Assembly (NCBI RefSeq): GCF_018967845.1 | Contig: NZ_JAHLZZ010000001.1 | Span: forward strand, 1,736,001 to 1,800,000 | Direction: 5' to 3' | Length of the DNA: 64,000 bases | Origin: Hymenobacter siberiensis | Lineage (GTDB): Bacteria > Bacteroidota > Bacteroidia > Cytophagales > Hymenobacteraceae | Part shown: positions 44,101-51,884 of the stretch, in pieces | Position numbering within the stretch: the first letter of the stretch is position 1 | Layout: every line of letters begins with the position of its first letter | Notes under the pieces: generated by a model | The model's database searches: none | What the model saw: the letters and a program-made list of their open reading frames with translations, nothing else | What the model was told of the DNA's origin: nothing | Made by a program: the position numbers and the translations under genes

Positions 44101-44625
44101 ACCCTGGCCCGGCTCATTCTGGGGAAGGTGTTTGGAACGCCGCCGCCCGCCAATTTCAAGATTGTGCTGGCCGCCGACCCCAAGCAAACCACCGCCAACG
44201 GCGGCGTGATGGCCACCGGCCAGGACGGCCCCGACTCCGATGCCGAAGAAGCCCCGCTCGCCATCGTGCATCCGGTGGGTACCGGCCAGCCCGGCCCCGA
44301 GGAGCTGCGCGACCTGCGCCCCGCCGACGTGACCGAAGCCGTGAAAACCGCCGTGCTCGCCAATGTGGAAGCCTGCCTGCACCTGCTGCTCGAAGACTCC
44401 GATCTGACCCGGCTCCAGCCCCAGTTCGGCATCAAAAACGCGCCCGGCGAGGTGCTGCGCCTGCTGCGCACCCACCTGGCCGATTCGTTCAACATGAGCC
44501 GGCAGTTCTACGCCGACAGCTTGCCCCAGGGCGAAATCATTCCCGAAACTCTGTTCTTCCTGCCGCTCCGGCACGCCCTCTACGAGCTGTCGCGGGAGCT
44601 GTACGCGAGCCAGCCGGCCACTTAA
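41125..44625 (+). CDS. Very large protein with C-terminal actin/Hsp70-type ATPase domain
   Basis: A 1166-residue protein. Residues 573-1160 carry the three actin-superfamily motifs: phosphate-1 FRFAIDFGTTSTHVAW (573-588), phosphate-2 FIDIGGGTSDVLLY (812-825) and an adenosine-type loop LCLTGRGSLYVRLL (969-982). The first 570 residues (starting MAHVLRLHPTGANDHEGW) have no family that I recognise and may be a binding or scaffolding region. SrfB-like virulence-associated proteins are a possible distant relative. The gene is in the middle of the cluster, with gaps of 36 and 12 bases. It probably hydrolyses ATP, and polymerisation is unknown. Confidence 0.8.
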   Translation: MAHVLRLHPTGANDHEGWGQTGTGSLSKEDIAGMLDPDGGQTSRVAVAIPSPFARMHLVKTALAAVAAASPTATLTASHRLVGHFWDLWELIFNYHQLAKAGQRLQVRVWQRQTELAAMRAKPATEPLAEVLALYLNDPEFRDVTELYLFYHAGSDGIPRLVGGTSPLTLLFPAPAPPVLPVQRPQGGGQYFDERYVPLAARETAFVEFIYRQFVHDADLVRLAGTVRDSLDPDLLRKGRLEQDAAPAAAAYPALLDAQRNPVAIAGVPVRVRPDENTVRTSDLRLVPTRATVAEHLPLVLRPGLKMPGKMYFNNTALAESGSKVPATDPRPVNDRTLPGQELPYPYLTLGDLLEETLLMVPYEVDQSRFYCGTVKTATGYQPPHWPLLPIKAVYFDYFEPKDLAEHLSLELEPACVRVRLRLPVTGGHVEYERAYYDSPQGDNLLGALGQRRVTNVALSFFPFVKLLDAPQYNDFYKVMLVDANNTDPRQVHKPVTLKFGVNGLPLSETGTGQAATRYVRTPKTGQDEGSTYYEVRGTHFDYVEVYNPAPAGGRALVVPLWKEVKQQGTKRFRFAIDFGTTSTHVAWHDAPGQAPQPLSFGPEDSPVVLLKKPTAEPDYQAYDRIFRGIDDDPAHYVGLKRWRVYQQREFVPPLLGVASSPYAFPIRTATSEAPGFAVEQPSLLGNVNVGFGINTEEDSDESYRTNLKWETGSNEARNRVEAFFREMLLLFKYKAALNGGNLAATKVVWFAPLSFPVFSRIQYQNTWDRLFREIFHVPTESTVFLPESTAPYFYLTRNRVVTPGPGESAVFIDIGGGTSDVLLYADRAPDGTPYKKHQPVLSTSFRFAGNDLWGDGAVDMRGRKDNGLVAFGLAGIEADPLFSSQQVNEDVARAKEAKKYLEVVRRNPTFGSEEIASLLFNYDSVFRFGNRLLHAPHLRVLFYLHFGALVYHVGQVVRGGGYAVPRYLCLTGRGSLYVRLLSGGSDLRGVETLARLILGKVFGTPPPANFKIVLAADPKQTTANGGVMATGQDGPDSDAEEAPLAIVHPVGTGQPGPEELRDLRPADVTEAVKTAVLANVEACLHLLLEDSDLTRLQPQFGIKNAPGEVLRLLRTHLADSFNMSRQFYADSLPQGEIIPETLFFLPLRHALYELSRELYASQPAT

Positions 44626-44637
44626 ATCAGCGTTGCT

Positions 44638-45960
44638 ATGCGTCGTTTTCTCTTTCTCATCGTGGCAGCAGGGCTTTTGCCGGGGGCCACGTTCGGCCGC
44701 TCCGGCCCGCCGCTCGATTCGGTGGCCGACCACACCAAGGCCGAGCTGTGGCGGCTGACCGTGCGGCACATCTGGGCGGTGCATAAGGTGGCGCCTGGTA
44801 AGCAAATCGCTGTCAATTGGAAGACGACGGCGGAGTTCTATGAGGCTTTGAAAACGTGGAAGTTTGGCAATGCGCCATTGCCAGTTAACCTGCTGGCTTT
44901 TAAGAATGAGGTATTGATGCGGATTCCTAAAAAGGAGGACAATACCCGGTCTGCCACGCCGGATTCACTCGCCGCCGTTATCATAAAAGAGCTGAAGGAG
45001 GAGCGTAAAGCAGATGCCAAAAGCCGCGAAACCTCGCTCAGCCTAGCGCAGTTGGACATCACGCTCAATCAGGCTATTCGACGTGCAAATCACTGGGCGG
45101 AGAAGTCGGGAACAACGGCCGTTTCGACAGCCAACCCGACCCTACAACAGCCGAAAGCTGCCGCTTCGCAGGGAATGGTGTCAGAGTCTAATGGTCTTGC
45201 CGCCGAGGAGTTAGCGGTTGGTGAGCCGCGCATGGCGGGGCCGAGTGCGGCTATCGGCGGTCCTGGAGCGGCAAAGACCAATACCCAAGTATCTTGGTTG
45301 TGGAGCCTAGTAAGTTTGATAATTGGCGTTCTGATTGGTTGGGTGCTGGGACGCATGAATGCAGGGGGAGCTAGAACGTCTCTCGAAGGCAGGGTCGGCA
45401 GAAGAGACAAAACAATAGGAGAGCTTGAACTTCAAATAAGAGAGCTTGAACTTCAAATAAAAAATTTGAAGGGAAGAGACCAAGGCAACGGTGCCACTGA
45501 GACTCCCGGGACGATTTCCAAATTTGTCAAGAACCCTGGTCCACTGGTGCCCGTGCCGCCCGCCACCTTGCTCCAGCCAACGGCAACTGCGGTTATGGAA
45601 GAGCCCCCGGCCACCGACCCCACCTCCGCCGCGCCCGTGCCCGCCGCTGCACGCTACTATGCCCCGGCACCCGAAACCGGCTACATCGAGCAGCGCAAGC
45701 TTACCAGCGAAGCCCTGCCCCAACTGCCCGTGCAGCTCACGGTGCGGCCCGACAACCCCGACCGCGCCAGCTTCAAGCTGAGCCCCCACGCCAACCAGGC
45801 CCGCCTCATCGGCGACGGGCTGAGCCAGCTCCGCGAATTCTTCGATTTTGACCTGCCCGCCGGGCGCTACAGCGCCCTGCGGGCCACCGGCAACGGGGAG
45901 CTGCGCCGCGAGCCCGACGGCTGGCGGGTGGTAACCAAAGCCAAGCTGAACATCAGCTAA
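44638..45960 (+). CDS. Exported, single-span membrane coiled-coil protein of the cluster
   Basis: A 440-residue protein with an N-terminal signal-like segment (MRRFLFLIVAAGLLPGATFG), a polar domain, one strong membrane span (WLWSLVSLIIGVLIGWVLG near 219-237), then a short coiled coil. The coiled coil contains an exact 21-base duplication from 45421, which repeats seven residues (ELELQIR / ELELQIK), exactly one heptad. A Pro-rich linker leads to a C-terminal domain (SEALPQLPVQLTVRPDN... to the end). The stretch 44800-45500 is visibly poorer in G and C than its neighbours. It may bridge periplasm and cytoplasm for the motor. The family is unknown. Confidence 0.7.
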   Translation: MRRFLFLIVAAGLLPGATFGRSGPPLDSVADHTKAELWRLTVRHIWAVHKVAPGKQIAVNWKTTAEFYEALKTWKFGNAPLPVNLLAFKNEVLMRIPKKEDNTRSATPDSLAAVIIKELKEERKADAKSRETSLSLAQLDITLNQAIRRANHWAEKSGTTAVSTANPTLQQPKAAASQGMVSESNGLAAEELAVGEPRMAGPSAAIGGPGAAKTNTQVSWLWSLVSLIIGVLIGWVLGRMNAGGARTSLEGRVGRRDKTIGELELQIRELELQIKNLKGRDQGNGATETPGTISKFVKNPGPLVPVPPATLLQPTATAVMEEPPATDPTSAAPVPAAARYYAPAPETGYIEQRKLTSEALPQLPVQLTVRPDNPDRASFKLSPHANQARLIGDGLSQLREFFDFDLPAGRYSALRATGNGELRREPDGWRVVTKAKLNIS

Positions 45961-45983
45961 GTTCCCACGTCCTTCCCAAGCGC

Positions 45984-47819
45984 ATGGATTATTCTACCCA
46001 ACTACTGGAAATCATTGTCATTGCCGGCCTCATTGCGTGGCAGGCCTATGTGTTCTGGCAAAACCGCCAGTTAATTGGTCGCATCGCGGAAACGTACCCC
46101 TCGAGCGCTACGCTCGCCATCGGCCCGGAAAGCCGGGTGGCCCCGGTGCCGGTGGCCCCACCCGCCCCGTTTGCCCTGGCCGATACGGAGGTAATGAAGC
46201 GCCTTTTCGCTGGCACGCCGTTCGTGGCCCAGGCGCAGCCCCGGCACTGGCTCAAAGCCCAGAAAAATGATGAGTTCACCAATTCTACTAATCAGATAAG
46301 CTTTGCGCTGCTGGTTTACGTTGATAAAACGTGGACCCGCTCGGACGCAACCATCGAATATTTCGACGGAGAAGAAAGACGAACGTTGGCTCCGGATATG
46401 TTTTCTGGGGTTCAGTTCATGGACTGGCTGCGGCACGAGCCCGTGCGGCCCGTTGCCGTGTCGGTTCCAGTTCCGGCCGCTCCTACCGTCGCCGCTACTT
46501 ACGATGCCGTGCAGGCTGCATCCGATGCCTCGGTTACTTTCCGGGAAATCGTGCTTGATACCAACGAGTACCTACTCAATAACCACGGCGCGGCGGCCGA
46601 TTTTGGCATTCTGAAAGACATCTCCGAACGCCACGCTGAGGCGTTGGACGAGGAAATTCAGTCCCGCGTTTCCACGCCGCTGTATTTGGGGTTGTTAGGC
46701 ACGTTTCTGGGGGCCATCATGGGGCTGAGCACGCTGGTAGGCAACCCGTTTGCGAAACAGGCCAGCGCGGCCTTGCCGCAGGGCTCGTCCTTTTCCGATA
46801 GGGACGTGCAGCACTTTCTGGGCGGCGTGCTCATTGCGATGGTGGGCAGCCTCTTCGGGCTGGGCTTCACTCTTTGGAGCAACCACCTGCTGCAAAAAGC
46901 TCGCGTGCGGCGCGACAAGCTCAAAAACGCCTACTATACCTTTCTGCAAAAGGCCCTGCTGCCCAAGCTGAACACCGACATGCAAACCGGCATGGCCAGC
47001 CTGCAAGCCGTGCTCAACACGTTTAATGAGAAGTTTTTTGGCCAGATGCAATCAGAGTTCTTTACTAAAATCAGTGAGTTCACGCCCTTCATCGCTAAAA
47101 TCACGGAAAACATCGCCATTCAAAAAAGCTTCCTGGAAAAGCTGCAAACCATCGGCTACACGCAGCTGGCCAACTCGACTATCAAGATATTTGACCGGAT
47201 GGACGAAAGCGCCCACACCTTCGAGAAATTCCTCGGCTATCAGCAGGCCCTTAACGTGGCCGTGACGCAAGGTGCCGACGTGGCCCGTACCATTACGGCC
47301 CTGCTCAACCGCCTGACTACCTTGGAAAAAAGCCTGAACAGCGTGCCTGGCTACCTCGAATCGCACGATACAAACTTGCGCAACCAAGTGGCCGTGTTCA
47401 GCGAGCATCAGCAGCTCCTGGCCGACCTCGGCGCGGGCGTCCGCCAGCAGGTGAGCGAAGGAGCCCGGCAAATGGATGAGGCCCTGAAGGCCCGACTAAA
47501 AGAGCTGGACGCTGAGTCGACCCAGGCCCACGCCCGCTGGAAATCCTACTTCGACCGCCTCAACGACGACAATCTTTTCGAGCGCCTCAGCAAGCAGCTC
47601 GACCCCTTCCGCAACCTGCCCGAGCAGCAGCAGGCACTCAACAAGCTGCAGGAGCGCCAAGCCCAAGCCAGCGCCCAGGCCCTGCAGGCCCTTGAAGCCC
47701 GCATTGCGCAGGATGCCAAGCTCCAACAGGGCCTGCTGGAGCAGGTGAGCCGCACCAACCAAGTGCTGGAGGAAATCACCCGGCCCAACTTGATTCAGCG
47801 TTGGTTAGGTAAGAAATAG
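45984..47819 (+). CDS. MotA/TolQ/ExbB-type channel protein with long coiled-coil tail (ZorA-like)
   Basis: A 611-residue protein. An N-terminal membrane helix (LLEIIVIAGLIAWQAYVFW, 7-25) and a roughly 200-residue insert precede the channel core: helix TPLYLGLLGTFLGAIMGLST (about 230-249) and helix FLGGVLIAMVGSLFGLGFTL (about 278-297), typical of MotA/ExbB/ZorA. The last 300 residues are almost wholly helical and rich in Gln, Leu and Lys, a long coiled-coil tail as in ZorA. It should form a pentameric proton or sodium channel around the MotB-like partner encoded next. The Zorya effectors ZorC, ZorD and ZorE are absent. Confidence 0.82.
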   Translation: MDYSTQLLEIIVIAGLIAWQAYVFWQNRQLIGRIAETYPSSATLAIGPESRVAPVPVAPPAPFALADTEVMKRLFAGTPFVAQAQPRHWLKAQKNDEFTNSTNQISFALLVYVDKTWTRSDATIEYFDGEERRTLAPDMFSGVQFMDWLRHEPVRPVAVSVPVPAAPTVAATYDAVQAASDASVTFREIVLDTNEYLLNNHGAAADFGILKDISERHAEALDEEIQSRVSTPLYLGLLGTFLGAIMGLSTLVGNPFAKQASAALPQGSSFSDRDVQHFLGGVLIAMVGSLFGLGFTLWSNHLLQKARVRRDKLKNAYYTFLQKALLPKLNTDMQTGMASLQAVLNTFNEKFFGQMQSEFFTKISEFTPFIAKITENIAIQKSFLEKLQTIGYTQLANSTIKIFDRMDESAHTFEKFLGYQQALNVAVTQGADVARTITALLNRLTTLEKSLNSVPGYLESHDTNLRNQVAVFSEHQQLLADLGAGVRQQVSEGARQMDEALKARLKELDAESTQAHARWKSYFDRLNDDNLFERLSKQLDPFRNLPEQQQALNKLQERQAQASAQALQALEARIAQDAKLQQGLLEQVSRTNQVLEEITRPNLIQRWLGKK

Positions 47820-47858
47820 CGCCCAGCGCAATCCGTAAAATTTCCCAAACCCCGCGAT

Positions 47859-48521
47859 ATGAAACAGAGCAAGGACTTTTTCTGGCCCAGCTACGTGGAC
47901 CTTATGACGGCCTTGTTCCTGACGATGCTGGTGCTGTTTGTGGTCAGTTACCAGCAGTTTCAGAAAAAAAACGAAGAACTCAGGGTACAGTTGGAGGATA
48001 AGAAAAAGCTGGATGAAATTAAAGCGGCTCTTAAAAAGCTGGAAGACCCTAAATATTTTGTCTATAGTCAAAAGTATAAACGCTACGAGTTGGCTTTTAA
48101 TATTTCCTTCAAGGAGAATAGCTCCGAACTTTACGAAGCGGATAAGCCCCGCGTACTTGAAGTTGGTCGCTTCTTGCAAAAACAATTGAATGAGGCAAAC
48201 GCTCCCAACGACATTCAATACCTGGTTGTGGTAGAGGGCCGCACGGCCCGGTTCACAAGCCGCCGGCATGATGGCACGTACTCTTACGATTCGCCCAAAA
48301 ACTTCGATGGCATCATTACCCGGCAATTAAGCTATGCCCGGGCGCTGGCAGTAACCAATCTGTGGCGTGGCGCGGGAATCAACTTCCCAGCGCCACGCTA
48401 CGAACTTGTATCGGCTGGAAGTGGGTTTGGTGGCGTAGGACGCTACATGGGTAAAGATGAAGAGTTAAACCGGCGCTTTATTATCCAGATTCAGCCCAAA
48501 ATCGGGTCGATTGGGCAGTAG
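47859..48521 (+). CDS. MotB/OmpA-type partner of the channel (ZorB-like)
   Basis: A 220-residue protein. One membrane helix near the N-terminus carries the ion-conducting Asp14 in FFWPSYVDLMTALFLTML, the MotB/ZorB signature. Charged coiled-coil residues 35-70 follow, then an OmpA-like peptidoglycan-binding domain (FNISFKENSSELYEADKPR near 85; ITRQLSYARALAVTNLW near 155; LVSAGSGFGG near 190). It should form the stator dimer plugged into the ZorA-like pentamer and anchor to the cell wall. It is the last gene of the cluster. The next gene is convergent. Base composition is lower in G and C than upstream genes. Confidence 0.85.
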   Translation: MKQSKDFFWPSYVDLMTALFLTMLVLFVVSYQQFQKKNEELRVQLEDKKKLDEIKAALKKLEDPKYFVYSQKYKRYELAFNISFKENSSELYEADKPRVLEVGRFLQKQLNEANAPNDIQYLVVVEGRTARFTSRRHDGTYSYDSPKNFDGIITRQLSYARALAVTNLWRGAGINFPAPRYELVSAGSGFGGVGRYMGKDEELNRRFIIQIQPKIGSIGQ

Positions 48522-48573
48522 ACCAGTAGAACAGTGTCATTCAGTACATCGTGCTGCTAATCCATCTCCGCCC

Positions 48574-49524
48574 CTACAAAATTCCCTCAATTGCCGCCAG
48601 CTCCTCCGCGCTGAACGTCAGATTCTCCAAGCAGCGGAGCGAGTCGTCGAGCTGCTCCGGCTTGCTGGCACCGATGAGGACGGATGTTACCCGCTCGTCC
48701 TTCAGCAGCCAGGAGAGGGCCATTTGTGCGAGGCTTTGGTTGCGGGTTTTTGCCAGGTCGTTGAGGCGGCGCACCTGGTCGAGGCGCTCGGGCGTGAGGT
48801 TGTTTTCGGTGAGGAAACCCACGCCTTTGGCCACGCGGGAGTCGTCGGGGATGCCGTGCAGGTACTTGTTGGTGAGCAGGCCCTGGGCCAGGGGCGAGAA
48901 GGGGATGCCGCCCACGCCCTCATCGCCCAGTAGGTCGAGCAGGCCGTCTTCGACCCAGCGCTCAAACATGGAATACTTGGGCTGGTGGATGAGGCAGGGC
49001 GTGCCCATCTCGCGCAGCAGGGCGAAAGCTTCGGTGGCCTCGGCGGGCTGGTAGTTGCTCAGGCCCACGTACAAGGCCTTGCCCTGGCGCACGATGAGGT
49101 CGAGGGCGGCCATGGTTTCGGTCAGGGGCGTGTCGGGGTCGGGGCGGTGGTGGCAGAAGATGTCGACGTACTCCAGGCCCATGCGCTTGAGGCTCTGGTC
49201 GAGGCTGGAAACGAGGTATTTCTTCGAGCCCTAATCGCCGTAAGGGCCTTCCCACGTGTGGTAGCCGGCTTTGGTCGAGATGATGAGCTCGTTGCGGTAG
49301 CCGGCGAAATCTTCGCGCAGGATGCGGCCAAAATTCTCCTCGGCCGAGCCGGGCGGCGGGCCGTAGTTGTTGGCCAGGTCGAAGTGCGTAATGCCCCGGT
49401 CGAAGGCGCGGTGCAGGATGGCGCGTCCGTTTTCGAAGGTGTCGACCCCGCCGAAATTATGCCACAGGCCCAGCGAGAGGGCCGGCAGTTTCAGGCCACT
49501 GCGGCCGCAGCGGCGGTAAGTCAT
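48574..49524 (-). pseudogene. Aldo/keto reductase (YghZ / L-glyceraldehyde-3-phosphate reductase type) with in-frame TAG
   Basis: The frame reads MTYRRCGRSGLKLPALSLG, DLANNYGPPPGSAEENFG (catalytic Asp and Tyr), IISTKAGYHTWEGPYGD, then TAG at 49233-49231, then GSKKYLVSSLDQSLKRMG and IFCHHRPDPDTP (catalytic His) to a normal C-terminus. In this family the residue after GPYG(D/E) is Trp, so TGG has become TAG. All other codons are intact, giving 316 codons in one frame, so the loss is recent. An internal restart at the Met before GLEYVDIF would lack the catalytic Asp, Tyr and Lys. Confidence 0.88.
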
Positions 49525-49583
49525 TTCCTGGTAGCGGGTAGGGTTGGCTTGGTAGGGTATGATGGGGAGATGAAGAACGACAA

Positions 49584-49805
49584 ACTCCCCTCCTTACCAA
49601 GGAGGGGACGTGGCCGCGTAGCGGACACTGGGGTGGTGAGGTCGTTGAACGACTTGCGGCGGGTCCCGAAACGCCAACGACACCCGAACATAGCACAAAG
49701 GCCTCGTTCGGGTGTCGTTGGCTACGCCGACCTTCGGTTCAACGAATGCAACCACCCCAATTTTCGCGTTGCAAAAATGTCCCCTCCTTAAAAAAGGAGG
49801 GGAGT
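49584..49805. repeat. 222-bp MITE-like inverted repeat, copy 1
   Basis: Ends are ACTCCCCTCC and GGAGGGGAGT, each part of its own small hairpin. Inside them, GGGGTGGTGAGG, GTCGTTGAACGAC on the left and GTTCAACGAATGCAACCACCCC on the right are again complementary. A second copy of the same design lies at 58473-58682. There is no open frame. Clear target duplications were not found. Confidence 0.75.
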
Positions 49806-49820
49806 GGGACGTTCAACCGG

Positions 49821-50906
49821 CTAGTAGCGGCGGTTGATGCAGTTCAGGTCCTCAAATGCCGTTTTCAAACGGGCCGAGAACGTCTCTTCGCCTTTGCGCA
49901 GCCACACGCGCGGGTCGTAGTACTTCTTGTTGGGCGAATCGGCTCCGCCGGGGTTGCCAATTTGGCCCTGCAGGAAGCTTTCGTTCTTCACGTAGTAGTC
50001 TTTGATGCCTTCCCACAGCGCCCATTGCAGGTCAGTGTCGATGTTCATCTTGATGGCGCCGTAGCTGATGGCCTCGCGGATTTCCTCCTGCGACGAGCCC
50101 GAGCCGCCGTGGAATACGAAGTCGATGGGCAGGGCTTCGGCGATGTTGTGCTTCTGGCGCAGGAACTCCTGCGAGTTGTGTAGAATCTTGGGCTCCAGCT
50201 TCACGTTGCCGGGCTTGTACACGCCGTGCACGTTGCCAAAAGCGGCCGCGATGGTGAAGCGCGGGCTGATTTCGCTCAGCTGCTCGTAGGCAAAAGCCAC
50301 TTCCTCGGGCTGGGTATAGAGCTTGGAGGAATCCACGTCGGAGTTGTCCACGCCGTCTTCCTCGCCGCCGGTCACGCCCAGCTCAATCTCCAGCGTCATG
50401 CCGATTTTGGCCATGCGCTCTAGGTAGCGCTTGCAGATTTCGATGTTTTCCTCAATCGGCTCTTCCGACAAGTCCAGCATGTGCGAGCTGTAGAGGGGCT
50501 GGCCGTGCGTCTGGTAGTATTTCTCGCCGGCATCGAGCAGGCCGTCAATCCAGGGGAGGAGCTTTTTGGCGGCGTGGTCGGTGTGCAGCACCACGGGCAC
50601 GTCGTAGAGCGCGGCCATAAGGTGAACGTGGTGAGCGCCCGAAATACCACCCGCGATGCTGGCCCGCTGGCCGTCGTTGCTCACCGACTTGCCGGCGAAG
50701 AACTGCGCGCCGCCGTTCGAGAACTGCACCATCACGGGCGAATTCACTGCCTTGGCGGTTTCGAGCACGGCATTCACGGTGTTGGTGCCGGTCACGTTCA
50801 CGGCGGGCAGCGCGTAGCCGTGGGCCTTGGCATTCTGGAAGAGGGCCTGCACTTCGTCGCCGTGCAGCACACCGGCGCGCAGGCCGGTAAGAGTTTGGTC
50901 AGCCAT
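49821..50906 (-). CDS. fba: Class II fructose-bisphosphate aldolase
   Basis: A 361-residue metal-dependent aldolase interconverting fructose 1,6-bisphosphate and two triose phosphates. The start at 50906 (MADQTLTGLRAG) fits the family. The open frame upstream does not. Features: YALPAVNVTGTNTVNAVLE near 30, zinc-ligand region VVLHTDHAAKKLLPWIDG near 107, TLEIELGVTGGEEDGVDN near 172, and FVFHGGSGSSQEEIREAI near 262. The length matches the class IIA (E. coli FbaA) subgroup. Confidence 0.95.
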   Translation of the reverse strand: MADQTLTGLRAGVLHGDEVQALFQNAKAHGYALPAVNVTGTNTVNAVLETAKAVNSPVMVQFSNGGAQFFAGKSVSNDGQRASIAGGISGAHHVHLMAALYDVPVVLHTDHAAKKLLPWIDGLLDAGEKYYQTHGQPLYSSHMLDLSEEPIEENIEICKRYLERMAKIGMTLEIELGVTGGEEDGVDNSDVDSSKLYTQPEEVAFAYEQLSEISPRFTIAAAFGNVHGVYKPGNVKLEPKILHNSQEFLRQKHNIAEALPIDFVFHGGSGSSQEEIREAISYGAIKMNIDTDLQWALWEGIKDYYVKNESFLQGQIGNPGGADSPNKKYYDPRVWLRKGEETFSARLKTAFEDLNCINRRY

Positions 50907-51058
50907 AAGAAAAAGATATGCGGCGGAGCCGCGATGGGAGTTGGAAGCGAGTGGAAAAGTAAGCCGCCGCCCGTAGTGGCCCAACGGCAAAGTACGGGCG
51001 GCGCAGCCTAACCTGAAAGGTTTCGGCCAAACGAATGCGGCCTTGGGCCCCAAGACCC

Positions 51059-51093
51059 AAAAAAAGAGGCCGACCGTTGCAGCGGTCGGCCTC
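51059..51093 (-). terminator. Intrinsic terminator of the reverse-strand T9SS gene
   Basis: An 11-bp stem (GAGGCCGACCG with CGGTCGGCCTC, loop TTGCAG) with seven A residues on the forward strand, that is, a U-tract for reverse-strand transcripts from 51545-51132. Confidence 0.85.
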
Positions 51094-51131
51094 GGGGCTT
51101 CACTTCTAAGCCCACTCACTTCCAGTTGTTT

Positions 51132-51545
51132 TTATTCGATGGTCATCTGCTTCGCCTGCTGGTATATCCCGAACCGGTTGCTGACCTGTAGTCGGTAAAT
51201 ATAGTCGCCAGCCGGTAATCCCAGGCCCTCCAGATTGATTTTTATATTTTGCGACCCGGCGTTACGGCCTTTGCGTGCTACGCCTGCCATTTTGCGGCCC
51301 AACTGGTCGAATAAATCGAGGTGGACATCGGCATCCCCGGGCAGGGTGAAGGGAACGGTTGTTACGCCGCGGTGCGGGTTGGGGTAGTTCTGCTCCAGCA
51401 CAAACTGGCCCTCTGCTACCGGGTCTGCCCCGAGCTCATCGCCGGGCTGGTAGGACCAGGGCACCACGCCGGGCGAAACGGCGTAGCCGCTGCCCAGTAA
51501 AATCGTGGGGTGGCGTGAGGTGACGTAGCCGGTGGCATCAGTCAT
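51132..51545 (-). CDS. T9SS type A sorting-domain protein without signal peptide (possible fragment)
   Basis: A 137-residue frame. Residues 50-137 are a clear type A sorting domain: FVLEQNYPNPHRGVTTVPFTL, VHLDLFDQLGRKMAGV and LPAGDYIYRLQVSNRFGIY...KQMTIE. The first 45 residues (MTDATGYVTSRHPTIL...) have no signal peptide, so the protein as read cannot enter the periplasm and use the T9SS. It is likely the 3' end of a larger gene that lost its front, or the true start is missed. A good terminator follows. Confidence 0.65.
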   Translation of the reverse strand: MTDATGYVTSRHPTILLGSGYAVSPGVVPWSYQPGDELGADPVAEGQFVLEQNYPNPHRGVTTVPFTLPGDADVHLDLFDQLGRKMAGVARKGRNAGSQNIKINLEGLGLPAGDYIYRLQVSNRFGIYQQAKQMTIE

Positions 51546-51884
51546 GGGAACAGGGTATTAGTAAGATGAGAAAAAGGCGGCGCTTGGGGTAGCCTATGGG
51601 CGAAGTGGAGGGGGCTGACCAAAGATACCCAGTAGGGTTGGCAGCAAAGATAATAAATCGACGAATTAGTTTAAAAAGTCGGTGAATATCAGCTCTGAAG
51701 CTCCCAGTTGTTCTGCTTTAAGCCAAGGTACTCCGGTGTGGATAAGCTGGCCAAACCGGGAAGTAGTCGGTGTGGCAGCACGGTTGGGCGATTGGGTTTG
51801 AGGCCCCGGCTCCGACCGAACACCTTTGATGCATGAAACCGGCCCGCCGCCGGCGGTTTTTTTCGCTTCCAATAGCCCGCACCC
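51546..51884. other. Intergenic stretch with one possible terminator
   Basis: No convincing gene is seen. At 51837-51866 a GC-rich palindrome (CCGGCCCGCCGCCGGCGG) is followed by seven T residues, like the terminator of a lost forward-strand gene. Confidence 0.4.

Noticed and set aside
45984..48521. Calling the locus a complete Zorya defence system.
   Set aside because: Only ZorA- and ZorB-like genes are present. No ZorC, ZorD or ZorE-like nuclease or helicase is seen nearby.
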